Origin: DASSUW01 sp963759375
GTDB taxonomy: Bacteria; Actinomycetota; Thermoleophilia; Solirubrobacterales; Solirubrobacteraceae
NCBI GenBank assembly: GCA_963759375.1
Contig: CAVWYY010000003.1
Span: 124,001 to 188,000, forward strand
Direction: 5' to 3'
DNA length: 64,000 nt
Each line of letters begins with the position of its first letter. Positions within the stretch are counted from its first letter, which is position 1. The position numbers and the translations under genes were made by a program. Positions 51,096 to 59,905 of the stretch are shown piece after piece. A model generated the notes under the pieces. It was not told the origin of the DNA and ran no database searches. It worked only from the letters and a program-made list of their open reading frames with translations.

Positions 51096-51130
51096 TTACA
51101 GGCATAACGTAGAGAAACGTAGTCCTGTAA
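51096..51130. repeat. Inverted repeat enclosing phased direct repeats
   Basis: TTACAGG (51096-51102) and CCTGTAA (51124-51130) are inverted; between them AACGTAG occurs at 51106-51112 and 51116-51122, 10 bp apart. It lies in the 195-bp space between the divergent hypothetical and ABM genes; the - promoter (TGTAAT) overlaps the left arm. Possible operator. Confidence 0.45.
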
Positions 51131-51282
51131 GCAACCGTCGTATAGAAGCTGCTATGGTCGCGGCAAGCGCTGAGACCCCCTGCCGACGTCGACGAACCTG
51201 CGAGTTCCTTGGCTGTCCCTCACGGGTTGAGCGCACCGGAGGACTCAATGAGAGACCTCCACCCTCCAGAAACGAGTACCCC

Positions 51283-51597
51283 ATGCATGCCACCATTCGA
51301 CGCTACGAGTCGATTGATCAGAGCCGCAAGAGCGAAGTCCTCAAGAAGGTCGACGAGAACCTGCTGCCGCTCCTGAAGGACCTCCCGGGTTTCAACGGCT
51401 ACTCCCTCATCGACGCCGGCAACGGCGTCATGACCTCCGTCGGCTTCTTCGACACCGAGGCGCAGGCCGACGAGTCGACCCGCATCGCCGGTAGCTGGCT
51501 GCGCGACCAGAAGCTCGAGACGGCGCTCCCGAACCGGCCGAAGATCACGGCCGGCGACGTCGTCGTCTACGAGACGGCTGTGCCCGTCCAGGCCTAA
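51283..51597 (+). CDS. ABM-like (dimeric alpha-beta barrel) protein
   Basis: 104 aa from ATG 51283. HATIRRYESIDQSRKSEVLKKVDENLLPLLKDLPGFNGYSLIDAG and GVMTSVGFFDTEAQADESTRIAGSWL fit the antibiotic-biosynthesis-monooxygenase-like fold; no catalytic residue set is clear. An in-frame GTG at 51154 would add an unconserved basic leader. A good hairpin terminator follows at 51624-51651. The -10 is probably TATGGT (51153-51158). Confidence 0.75.
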   Translation: MHATIRRYESIDQSRKSEVLKKVDENLLPLLKDLPGFNGYSLIDAGNGVMTSVGFFDTEAQADESTRIAGSWLRDQKLETALPNRPKITAGDVVVYETAVPVQA

Positions 51598-51623
51598 CAG
51601 CCTCCCAGCTCGTCCGTTGCACC

Positions 51624-51651
51624 GAGAAGGCCCGCACATGCGGGCCTTCTC
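51624..51651 (+). terminator. Intrinsic terminator after ABM-like gene
   Basis: GAGAAGGCCCGCA-CA-TGCGGGCCTTCTC: 13 complementary bases on each side, followed by CCGCGTTGTT. Strong, symmetric hairpin placed 27 nt after the ABM stop. Confidence 0.75.
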
Positions 51652-51685
51652 CGCGTTGTTCTCAGCGCCTGTTAGCGTGACGGCG

Positions 51686-51946
51686 ATGCCGTTCACCGCG
51701 CGCCAGATCGACGAAGTCCAGCCAAAGGCCGACAGTCCTCGCGGACGCGTCTATGACGTCGAGTTGCCGTATCGGCGGCTGGGGCGCTGCCGCATGTCCG
51801 ACGCCGTCGCCGCCGTGATCGGAACCGAGCACGCAAACGTCGCCGTCGCGCTCTCGAGCTACGAAGAGCGCAACGGGAAGCACGGTACGGCGTCGGAGCT
51901 CCTCGGGCCCGGGGTGAACCTCGGACTCGAAGACGCGGCTCGCTAG
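51686..51946 (+). CDS. Small hypothetical protein
   Basis: 86 aa. Begins PFTARQIDEVQPKADSPRGRVYDVELPYRRLGRCRMSDAVAAVIG; no family recognised. TAGCGT (51673-51678) lies 7 nt before the ATG, so leaderless expression is expected. The stop shares CTAG with the convergent phosphoesterase stop (51943-51946). Confidence 0.55.
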   Translation: MPFTARQIDEVQPKADSPRGRVYDVELPYRRLGRCRMSDAVAAVIGTEHANVAVALSSYEERNGKHGTASELLGPGVNLGLEDAAR

Positions 51947-53037
51947 ACGCGGTCCAAGAACGTGTAGGCGGCGGTCGGACCCGCCTGCATCCACTCGGAG
52001 AGGCCGTAGCGACACGTTGTGCCGTCGTCGGCGTCCGCGTCGATCGTCTTGGGCGGGCGACCTTCCACGACCTCGACCTCGATGCTCCGGCCCGCGAGCG
52101 GTCCGCCCTCAAGCACGGCCACGATCGTCGGCCCGCGCCCTCGCGCCGGCGCGGCGACCGGGCTCGGCAGCCTCGGCTCGGGCGCCGGTACGACGGTCGG
52201 CTCATCGCGCTGCCCGGTGTCAGCGAACGGATGCGCGTCATACCGGACGAAGCGCTCGAGCTGTGGATAGAACTCGCTGGTGGTGACGGGCCGGCGCGCG
52301 AAGTGGGCGAGCGGCTCCTCGCCCTGCACGCCCTGCCCGGGCTGCCGCATGGCGATGCGGACCTCGTCCGCATCGATCTCGATCACGTTGTAGGACGGCG
52401 GCATGGTGCCGCGCACGCGCAGTGTCGAGACCGTGCCCGAGTGCACCACGCGAACGCCCGAGATGCTCCACACGTAGGGCACGTGGCGATGGCCGGACAG
52501 CACCAGGTCGACCTCGAGCTCGCGCAGGATCGCCATCACGTCTCCGGCGTCCCGAAGGTTGTTGACGTCACGGCCGGTGCCGGGGACGGCCAGGATGTGG
52601 TGATGGATGACGACGATGCGGGGTCCGTCGGTCCAGCCACGGAACGCCGAGTCGAGCCAGCCGTAGTGCTCGCGCCCGACCTCGCCCTCATCGACGTCGG
52701 GCTTGGTCGAGTCGATGGCCACCACCCTGGCGTGACCTTCGGCAACCGGCACCGTGCTGATCGAGTCGCGCGCACCGAAGAAGTCCTCGAAGTGGCGGTA
52801 CCCGACGTTGCGGGCGTCGTGGTTGCCCATCGTCACCACGACGTTGCGACACTCGAGCCCGTCCAGGAACTGACGGCAGCGCTCGAACTCGCCGCGATAG
52901 CCGTCCATCGTCAGATCGCCCGCGACCACCACGAGGTCCGGTGCGAACTCGTTGGTCTCGTCGATCGCGGCACTCAGCAAGTCGGCACGGAACAGGCCTG
53001 CGCCAACGTGCAGGTCGGACATCTGGACGATCCGCAT
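51943..53037 (-). CDS. Metallophosphoesterase (calcineurin-like)
   Basis: 364 aa. Metal motifs in order: SDLHVG (D-x-H) at about 7-12, VVAGDLTMDG, MGNHDAR, HHH (IVVIHHHIL) and SGHRHV. This is the calcineurin-like phosphoesterase (CpdA-like) set. The last third contains Pro-rich linker and a small domain. Cyclic-nucleotide phosphodiesterase activity is a possibility for CpdA-like proteins, not proven. Convergent with the small hypothetical gene. Confidence 0.85.
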   Translation of the reverse strand: MRIVQMSDLHVGAGLFRADLLSAAIDETNEFAPDLVVVAGDLTMDGYRGEFERCRQFLDGLECRNVVVTMGNHDARNVGYRHFEDFFGARDSISTVPVAEGHARVVAIDSTKPDVDEGEVGREHYGWLDSAFRGWTDGPRIVVIHHHILAVPGTGRDVNNLRDAGDVMAILRELEVDLVLSGHRHVPYVWSISGVRVVHSGTVSTLRVRGTMPPSYNVIEIDADEVRIAMRQPGQGVQGEEPLAHFARRPVTTSEFYPQLERFVRYDAHPFADTGQRDEPTVVPAPEPRLPSPVAAPARGRGPTIVAVLEGGPLAGRSIEVEVVEGRPPKTIDADADDGTTCRYGLSEWMQAGPTAAYTFLDRV

Positions 53038-53087
53038 GAGACAACCAGTATCGCCGGTCGCCGAGGGGGCGTATGGTGAGTGGAGAC

Positions 53088-53531
53088 ATGTTGCACCCGC
53101 GCATCGACATCTCGCGTGACCTCGAGGGCGAGCCCATCGTGCTGGCCTGCTTCGATCTCGGCCCCGAGGAGATCGCGGCGTTGTCGCACGCCGTGGCCGC
53201 CATGGCCGCCGAGCGGTTCCGTCATGCGGACATGTCGGTCGACGACGTGCTCGAGCTGCGCGAGCTGACGGCCCTCGCCGACGAGCTCGCCCATCAGGAC
53301 CCGCAGCCTGGGCTCCGAACGCTGGTGCTGCGTCCTGCCCGGTTGTCAGGCCTCCGCGACTCCGTCGCGCGGTTCATCGAGATGCGTGACGAGGGAGAGT
53401 GGATCCGCGAGGAGGATCGCGAGCCGCTCGCGCACCTGCGCGGCCTGCTGCTTCCCCTCGAGGAGCTCTGCGCTGAAGCGCTCCGCGCCGCGCTCTCGCC
53501 GGGCGCTCAGGAGCCGCGGAGCTCGAGGTAG
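53088..53531 (+). CDS. Hypothetical protein
   Basis: 147 aa from ATG 53088, preceded by GGAG; an in-frame ATG at 53073 adds 5 residues. Helix-rich, acidic: ALACFDLGPEEIAALSHAVAAMAAERFRHADMSVDDVLELRELTAL. No family recognised. Convergent with the membrane-protein gene, overlapping by 25 nt. Confidence 0.55.
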   Translation: MLHPRIDISRDLEGEPIVLACFDLGPEEIAALSHAVAAMAAERFRHADMSVDDVLELRELTALADELAHQDPQPGLRTLVLRPARLSGLRDSVARFIEMRDEGEWIREEDREPLAHLRGLLLPLEELCAEALRAALSPGAQEPRSSR

Positions 53532-54562
53532 CGCGCGCGGTCGGCGAAGACCGCGCGCAGGTCGTCCGTCAGCTCCTCGAGGAACTCCTCGCGGTACGTG
53601 GTGTCGGTGAGCACGGCGACCGAGTAGTACAGGCCGCTGAGGGCCGCGATGCCGGCGCTGACGCGCAGCAGCTCGACCGTGACGCGGATGTCGATGTCCC
53701 CGATCGACACGGCGACGATCTGGCGACCCTCGCTGCCGGTCCAGGAGTCGATCACGTCGGCCGAGACGACGAGCGCGCCGAACGCGATGAAGAACGCGCC
53801 GACCGCGACCGCGACGAGGAGGATCTGCAGCGCCTGGGTGACGAACAGGACGAGCCCGACGTTGACCCGCTGGCGGCGCTCGAGGGTCGGGCCGGTGGAG
53901 ACATCGTGCTCGATCTTGTCGACCTCGCGCGGGAGCCGGACCCCGAGGAACATCGACCCGACCGCGATCAGCAGCACGCCGGTGGCGATCACCGTCGCGC
54001 TGTTCATGCCCGCGAAGACCTGCCACATCTCGGTGTTGATGAACAGCACGACGCTGAACAGCAGGAGCAGCGGAATCGCGCGGGCGAGGAGCCCGAGCGC
54101 AGCGGCGAGCTGCTCGCCGATGCGACGTCCGGTGAAGACGAGGATCGAGGCGACGCCGTAGGCGATCCACACGTAGAGGACGAGCAGCAGCACGAGATTG
54201 ACGGCGCAGACCACCCAGGCGCTGGTGGTCTGACCGCCGATCAGCTGCAGCACGCCGCCGATCGCCACGAACGCGCCGAGCTCGACCGCGCCGACGTCGT
54301 TGGGCAGCGCGAACGCCCGGCGGCCGCGCAGGCGGTTGACGATCGCCATGGCCGCGCCGAGGGCCGCGAACGCGCCGACCAGCACGAGCGCATTCGCCCA
54401 CAACGGCCAGTCCAGGTTGCCCGCGAGGATGACCTCGACGATCAGGACGAACGCGAAGGCCGGCGTCGCGCGGGTCCAGATGTCCTCGCGCGCGGTCCGG
54501 TCCTCGACGAGCATCGGGAGCCCGGCGCGTCGGAAGCGCCGCTCATAGGCGTCGAGATCCAC
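53507..54562 (-). CDS. Hypothetical multi-pass membrane protein
   Basis: 351 aa from GTG 54562 (GTG 54628 and ATG 54709 are alternatives; the longer ones overlap or approach the phoD-like start). At least seven hydrophobic segments between residues 30 and 320. The cytoplasmic C-terminus includes VSIGDIDIRVTVELLRVSAG. No named family recognised, though the layout resembles uncharacterised actinobacterial membrane proteins. Start uncertain. Confidence 0.6.
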   Translation of the reverse strand: MDLDAYERRFRRAGLPMLVEDRTAREDIWTRATPAFAFVLIVEVILAGNLDWPLWANALVLVGAFAALGAAMAIVNRLRGRRAFALPNDVGAVELGAFVAIGGVLQLIGGQTTSAWVVCAVNLVLLLVLYVWIAYGVASILVFTGRRIGEQLAAALGLLARAIPLLLLFSVVLFINTEMWQVFAGMNSATVIATGVLLIAVGSMFLGVRLPREVDKIEHDVSTGPTLERRQRVNVGLVLFVTQALQILLVAVAVGAFFIAFGALVVSADVIDSWTGSEGRQIVAVSIGDIDIRVTVELLRVSAGIAALSGLYYSVAVLTDTTYREEFLEELTDDLRAVFADRARYLELRGS

Positions 54563-54656
54563 CGGCCCCGGCAGTCTGCCGGGCGCGGCGGACGGGTGAG
54601 CGGCTTCACCCCGAAGGGCGCTATCCACCGGGGGCGGCGGCGAGGACGCTCGGCCT

Positions 54657-56257
54657 ATGTCCATCTCTGGCGACTGGGACCGGCGGATCAGCCGCCGGAC
54701 ACTGCTCAAGACCGGCGGGTCGTTCGCCGCCGGAGTGGCGCTCGCGGGCCTCGCGAGCGACCGCGCGTTCGCGCAGGCGGCGTTCCCGAGCTACCCGTTC
54801 AAGTGCGGCGTCGCGTCGGGCGACCCGACGCCCAAGGGCTTCGTGCTGTGGACGCGGCTCGTGCCCGACCCGCTCGCGGTGGGCGGCGGCCTGCCCGCCG
54901 AGCCGTACGAGGTCCGCTACGAGCTCGCCCGCGACCCCGACTTCCACCACATCCACCGGCAGGGGACGACGGCCGCCGTGCCGGACGAGGCGCACAGCGT
55001 CCGCGTCGAGATCGACGGGCTGCCGCCCGAACGCGAGTACTGGTACCGCTTCAAGGCCGGCGACGAGGTCAGCCCGGTCGGCCGCACGCGCACCGGTCCC
55101 CCCGGCAACTCGATGGTCCGCGCGGTCACGTTCGCGTTCGTGTCCTGCCAGAACTTCGCGGACGGGTACTTCACGTCGTACGAGGAGGTTGCGAAGGACC
55201 CCGCGGTCGAGACCGTGATCTTCCTCGGCGACTACATCTACGAGGGTGGCGCCCGGGACGTGCGCGCCCACGCGCCGGCACGGGTGATCAGGTCGCTCGA
55301 CGAGTACCGCATCCGCCACGGCCAGTACAAGACCGACGTCCATCTGCAGGCCGCCCACGCCGCGCACCCGTGGCTCGTGACGTGGGACGACCACGAGTTC
55401 AGGAACAACTACGCGGACCTGGACCTCGACGAGATCCCGGAGGTGTCGCCCGAGGCCGCGCGGGAGCGGCGCCAGAACGCGTATCAGGCGTACTGGGAGC
55501 ACATGCCGCTCGCACGCTCGCGCAAGCCGGCCGACGCCAACCTGCAGCTCTACCGGCGCTTCCACTGGGGCAAGCTGATCACGTTCAACGTGCTCGACGG
55601 CCGGCAGTACCGCTCCGACCAGGTGGCAGCCTGCCCGCAGCGCGACGCGTCGGGTTATTGCACCGGCGTCCTGGACCAGCAGCGGACGATGCTCGGCGCC
55701 GAGCAGCGCGACTGGCTGCTGAACGAGCTCGCCACGACGAAGACGCGTTGGAACGTGCTCGGTCAGCAGACGATGTTCTCCCCGTTCAACCGCACGGTCG
55801 TGCCAGGCGGCGCCGCCGAGATTCGACACGTTCGACAGCTGGGACGGCTACGTCGCCGAGCGCCAGCAGATCCTCGACTGGCTGGTCGCACAGGGCACCG
55901 AGAACCCGGTGGTGCTGACCGGGGACACCCACCAGCACTGGGTCCGCAACGTTCCCGGCGACTACCACGACCTGCGTAGCGCGCCGGTGGCGACCGAGCT
56001 CATGGGGACCTCGGTCTCCACCGGCGGGGATCCCGGCGACGACCGGTTCGAGCGGTACGGCGACGATCCGAACAACCCGCACGTCCTGTTCCGCAGCAAC
56101 GACCGCGGGTACGTGCGCTGTGCGGTGACGCCCGACCGGTGGACGGCCGAGTACCGCGTCGTCACGACGGTCCGGCAGCCCGCGGCGCACGACTTCCACA
56201 GTCGTGACCGCGGTCATCGAGAACGGCGTGCCGGGCGCTCAGCTCATCCGTGAGTGA
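54657..56257 (+). pseudogene. phoD: PhoD-like alkaline phosphatase, two frameshifts
   Basis: Tat signal SRRTLLKTGGSFAAGVALAGLA at the N-terminus; PhoD phosphatase motifs FAFVSCQNFADGYFTSYEEVAKD, FLGDYIYEG and TWDDHEFRNN follow. The frame breaks near 55810-55822; FDTFDSWDGYVAERQQILDWLVAQ and LTGDTHQHW continue in the second frame, then near 56195 the third frame gives STVVTAVIENGVPGAQLIRE to a stop at 56257, with high third-position GC. Both shifts are +1. The enzyme would hydrolyse phosphate mono- and diesters outside the cell. The Ca/Fe site residues span the break, so unmodified sequence would not yield active enzyme. Confidence 0.85.
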
Positions 56258-56275
56258 CGGCGTGTCCCGAGGGAT

Positions 56276-58162
56276 TCAGGTCCGGCGCAGGCGGTCGCGC
56301 GCGGCGCCCTCGACCCGGCGGGCGACCGCCGGCGCCGCGCGCATCAACGCGCCGAGCTCGCGCGGCGGGAGCACGAGCAGGCGGGTCGCCGCGGTCGCGG
56401 TGACCGTCGCGGAGCGTGCGTAGCCGTAGCCGGCACCCCAGTCGAGCGCCGCGAGCTCGCCGAAGAAGTCGCCGGCCGCGAGGTCGCGCACGTGGTCGCC
56501 GTCGATCTGCACCTCGGCGGCGCCGTCGACGATCACGTAGAAGTCGCGCTCGAGCTGGTCGCGTCGCACGACCGTCTCCCCCGGCCCGGCGAAGTGCTCG
56601 CGCGCCACGGCGGCGACCCGCTCGGCCTGATCGGTGCTCAGGTCGCCGAACAGCGGGAGCGCGCGCACCGCCGCCTCGTCGAACACGCCGGCGCCGTTGG
56701 CCCGCGAGTCCGAGATCGACGCGTCGCGCGGCGCCCGGGCGGGCCGCGCCGCCACCTCCGGCCGCTCCGCGGACGCGAACCAGTCGAGCACCCACTCCAC
56801 GTCCTCCGCCCGCGAGGTGTGGTTGAGGATGCACAACCGGACCGCGTACGTCCCGTGCAGCCGCGTGGAGGACACGAGCGCCTCGCCCGTCGCCTCGAGC
56901 TGCGCGATCAGCGTGGCGTTCAGCGCGGCCAGCTCGTCCTCGTCCTCGACGCCCTCGAACACCCGCCGGAAGCAGACGATGCCGAGCGAGGCCGGCGAGA
57001 GCAGCTCGAGCGACGGCGTCGCGCGGATGCGCTCCTCGGCCAGCGCAGCGAGGTCGAAGCACGTGTCGACCGCGGCCCGGAACGCGTCGAGCCCGAGGGT
57101 CTGGATCGACAGCCAGACCTTGAGCGCGCGCCAGCCGCGCGTGAGCTGGAGCCCGAGGTCGGAGAAGTTGACCTCGCCGTCCTCGACCTCGGCGTCCTTG
57201 AGGTAGTCGGGCACGATCTCGAACGCGCGGCGCAGCAGCCGTCCGTCGCGCACGAGGAGGCAGCCGCACTCCATCGGCTGGTAGAGCCACTTGTGCGGGT
57301 CGAGCGCGATCGAGTCCGCCGCCTCGATGCCGGCCAGCGCCGCGCGGCCGCGCTCGGCGAGCACCGCGAACCCGCCGTACGCGGCGTCGACGTGCAGCCA
57401 CACGCCGTGGCGGCGGCAGACGTCGGCCAGCGGGCCGAGCGGATCGACGGCGCCGGTGTTGGTCGCACCGGCGGAGACCGACGCGAACAGCGGCGAGCGG
57501 CCCTCGGCGACGTCGACCTCGATCGCCCGCTCGAGCCGCCCCGGGTCGAGCCGCCGGTCCGCGCCCGCGGGGAGCACACGCAGCTGCTCGGGCCGGAAGC
57601 CGAGCAGCCGCGCCGCGCGCGCCAGCGACGAGTGCGCCTGGTCGGACACGTAGGCGACGACGCGCTCGTTCATCGGGCCGAGCAGCGTCTCGCGCGCGCA
57701 CGCGAGCGCGGTCATGTTGGCCGCCGAGCCGCCGCTGAGCAGGATCCCCGCCGCGTCCGCCGGATAGCCGAGCCAGTCCTTGAACCAGTCGAGCACGGTC
57801 AGCTCGACCTGGCTCGGCCCCGCCGACTCCATCCACGAGCCGACGTAGACGTTGAGCGCGCTGGCGATGAAGTCGCCGAGCGCGCCCGGGAACGTCTGGC
57901 ACGACGGCACGAACGCGAAGAACCGCGGATGGTCGGCGCGGTTCATGTACGGGAGCACGTCGGCCGACAGGCGCCCGAGCACGTCGGCCACCTCCTGCGG
58001 CGCGTCCGGCGGCGGGCCGGCCAGGCGCTCGGCCATCTCGCCCGGGGTCGCGCGCCGTAGCGCCGGGATCGCGGGGTCGGCGAGCCGGTCGACCAGCAGG
58101 TCGACCGCCGCGTAGCCGGCCGCGCGCATCGCGTCCGGGGACAGCGCGAGCGGATCGCTCAT
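56276..58162 (-). CDS. PLP-dependent amino acid decarboxylase with C-terminal cNMP-binding domain
   Basis: 628 aa. Residues 1-470 are a group II PLP decarboxylase: SGGSAANMTALACARE, DQAHSS (His177), HVDAAYGG (Asp259) and LDPHKWLYQPMECG with PLP Lys291. Residues 495-625 form a cyclic-nucleotide-binding beta-roll: LPLFGDLSTDQAERVA, ERDFYVIVDGAAEVQIDG, GDFFGELAAL then YARSATVTA, retaining the Glu and Arg. Substrate is likely an aromatic amino acid or glutamate-like acid. ATG at 58162 overlaps the TGA of the MFS gene (ATGA). Confidence 0.87.
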   Translation of the reverse strand: MSDPLALSPDAMRAAGYAAVDLLVDRLADPAIPALRRATPGEMAERLAGPPPDAPQEVADVLGRLSADVLPYMNRADHPRFFAFVPSCQTFPGALGDFIASALNVYVGSWMESAGPSQVELTVLDWFKDWLGYPADAAGILLSGGSAANMTALACARETLLGPMNERVVAYVSDQAHSSLARAARLLGFRPEQLRVLPAGADRRLDPGRLERAIEVDVAEGRSPLFASVSAGATNTGAVDPLGPLADVCRRHGVWLHVDAAYGGFAVLAERGRAALAGIEAADSIALDPHKWLYQPMECGCLLVRDGRLLRRAFEIVPDYLKDAEVEDGEVNFSDLGLQLTRGWRALKVWLSIQTLGLDAFRAAVDTCFDLAALAEERIRATPSLELLSPASLGIVCFRRVFEGVEDEDELAALNATLIAQLEATGEALVSSTRLHGTYAVRLCILNHTSRAEDVEWVLDWFASAERPEVAARPARAPRDASISDSRANGAGVFDEAAVRALPLFGDLSTDQAERVAAVAREHFAGPGETVVRRDQLERDFYVIVDGAAEVQIDGDHVRDLAAGDFFGELAALDWGAGYGYARSATVTATAATRLLVLPPRELGALMRAAPAVARRVEGAARDRLRRT

Positions 58163-59847
58163 CCCGCCGTCACCAGCGACCCGAGCCGCTCCTCCACCAG
58201 CTCGTGACCGGCGGCCAGCGCCCGGCGGTCGCCGGTGATCGCCGCCAGGAACTCCGCGCGCTCGAGCGCGAGCAGCTGGACATCGGTCCGCGCCACCACG
58301 GTGGCCGTGCGCGGCACGTCGCGCAGCAGCGCGATCTCGCCGAAGCACTCGCCCGTCTCCTCGGTGCGCCGGAAGCGGCCGTGCTCGATGACCTCGACCG
58401 CGCCGGAGGCGATCACGTAGAAGCGGTCGCCGGCGTCCCCCTCGTGGATGATCTCGGCGCCGGCCGGGAGCGCGACCGGGCTGAGGTGCCGGGCGATCTC
58501 CTCCAGCTGCACGACCGGCAGCGGAGCGAACATGCCGAGTCCGCGGAGCAGGTGGTACTCGCGCTCGGGCACCGGCGCCGACGCCTCCAGCCGCGCCAGC
58601 GCCCGCCAGCGCGCGACCACGACCACGGGCAGCGTGGCGCCGACCACGAGCAGCGCGCCGCGGACCCCGAAGGCCAGCACGAGCAGTGGGGCGATCAGCG
58701 AGCCGAGTCCGGTGGTGAGCTGGTACGTGCCCTCCACCACGCCGAAGGCGCGCGCGTGGACGGCGTCAGACGCCAGCCGCTGCACGAGCGTGAGCCCCGC
58801 GACCTCGATCACCGCGTAGCCGATGCCGAGCACGAGCAGCCCGCAGACCGCGACCCACAGCTCCGGGATCCCCGCGAGCGCGACGAGTGGCACCCCGGCC
58901 ATGACGCTGCCGAGCACGAGGCCGGAGGCGTTGCCGCGGCGGGCCAGCAGCATCACCGCGGCGGTGCCGCCGATCACGCCGCCGAGCCCCCACAGCGAGT
59001 TCAGCCAGCCGACGCCGGCCGCGCCGAGGTCGAGCAGCTCGAGCGCGACCACCACGACGAGCACGTCGATCGCGCCCTCGACCAGCGTCGAGACGCCGAG
59101 CACGCCCACGACCAGCCGCAGCCGGCGGTCGGCCGCGACGGTGCTGAACCCCTCGGCGATCTCCTCGAGGCGACGACCGGTGGCGAGGGTGGCATGGGCG
59201 GGCAGGCGGTCGACCGGGATGCCGGCGAGCGCCAGCGAGGCGAGCAGGAACGCCGCGCACGTCGCGGCGAGCGCGAACTCGACGCCGCCGGTCGCGATCA
59301 GCACGCCGGCGCCGGCCGCGCCGAGCAGGAAGCCGACGCTGTCGACCGCGCTCCACAGGCCGTTGGCGGCGGCGAGCTGGCGCGGGTCGTCGGCCAGCGA
59401 CGGCAGCAGCGCGGCCTGCGCCGGCTTGTGCCCGGTGCCGACCGCGGTGAACAGCGCCGCCAGCACGAACACGATCGCGGGCGGGCCGTCCAGCCAGACG
59501 ACCGCCGCGGCCGCCGCCAGCACGAGCGCCCGGACCAGCGCGAGCACGAGCAGCACGTTGCGCCGCGGATAGCGGTCGCCGAGCATGCTCGTGGCCGGCG
59601 CTGCGAGCGCGGCGGGCGCCATCCGCGCGACCGCGGCGACGCCGACCAGCGACGCCCCGCCCACGTCGTACGCGTAGACCGACAGCGCCACGAAGAACGC
59701 CCAGCCGCCGAGCGAGCAGGCCGCCCACGAGAGCTGCAGGCGCCGCAGCGACGACGTCTCCAGCCCGTCGCGCAGCGCGCACACGGCCACCGCGACCACC
59801 CGCCGGGCCGCGGCAAGGCGAGAAGGGGTGGCGGCCGGCGCGTCCAA
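58159..59847 (-). CDS. MFS transporter with C-terminal cNMP-binding domain
   Basis: 562 aa. Twelve membrane helices in residues 35-415 with MFS motif LGDRYPRRNVLLV. Residues 430-555 are a cNMP-binding domain: MFAPLPVVQLEEIARHLSPV, GDRFYVIASGAVEVIE, GECFGEIALLRDVPRTATV, the full phosphate-binding cassette with Glu and Arg. It is the upstream partner of the decarboxylase. TTG at 59847 is 7 nt after TAGTGT (leaderless). An amino acid or amine is the likely cargo by context; that is inference. Confidence 0.87.
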   Translation of the reverse strand: MDAPAATPSRLAAARRVVAVAVCALRDGLETSSLRRLQLSWAACSLGGWAFFVALSVYAYDVGGASLVGVAAVARMAPAALAAPATSMLGDRYPRRNVLLVLALVRALVLAAAAAVVWLDGPPAIVFVLAALFTAVGTGHKPAQAALLPSLADDPRQLAAANGLWSAVDSVGFLLGAAGAGVLIATGGVEFALAATCAAFLLASLALAGIPVDRLPAHATLATGRRLEEIAEGFSTVAADRRLRLVVGVLGVSTLVEGAIDVLVVVVALELLDLGAAGVGWLNSLWGLGGVIGGTAAVMLLARRGNASGLVLGSVMAGVPLVALAGIPELWVAVCGLLVLGIGYAVIEVAGLTLVQRLASDAVHARAFGVVEGTYQLTTGLGSLIAPLLVLAFGVRGALLVVGATLPVVVVARWRALARLEASAPVPEREYHLLRGLGMFAPLPVVQLEEIARHLSPVALPAGAEIIHEGDAGDRFYVIASGAVEVIEHGRFRRTEETGECFGEIALLRDVPRTATVVARTDVQLLALERAEFLAAITGDRRALAAGHELVEERLGSLVTAG

Positions 59848-59905
59848 CCGGCCGACACTACCCGCGCCCGGCGCCGCCGATCAAGCGGCGCCGGGCGCCA
59901 AACGT

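Noticed and set aside
54657..56257. Selenocysteine or programmed frameshifting in the PhoD-like gene
   Set aside because: No in-frame TGA is involved, and two breaks without a slippery heptamer suggest mutation or sequencing error rather than recoding.
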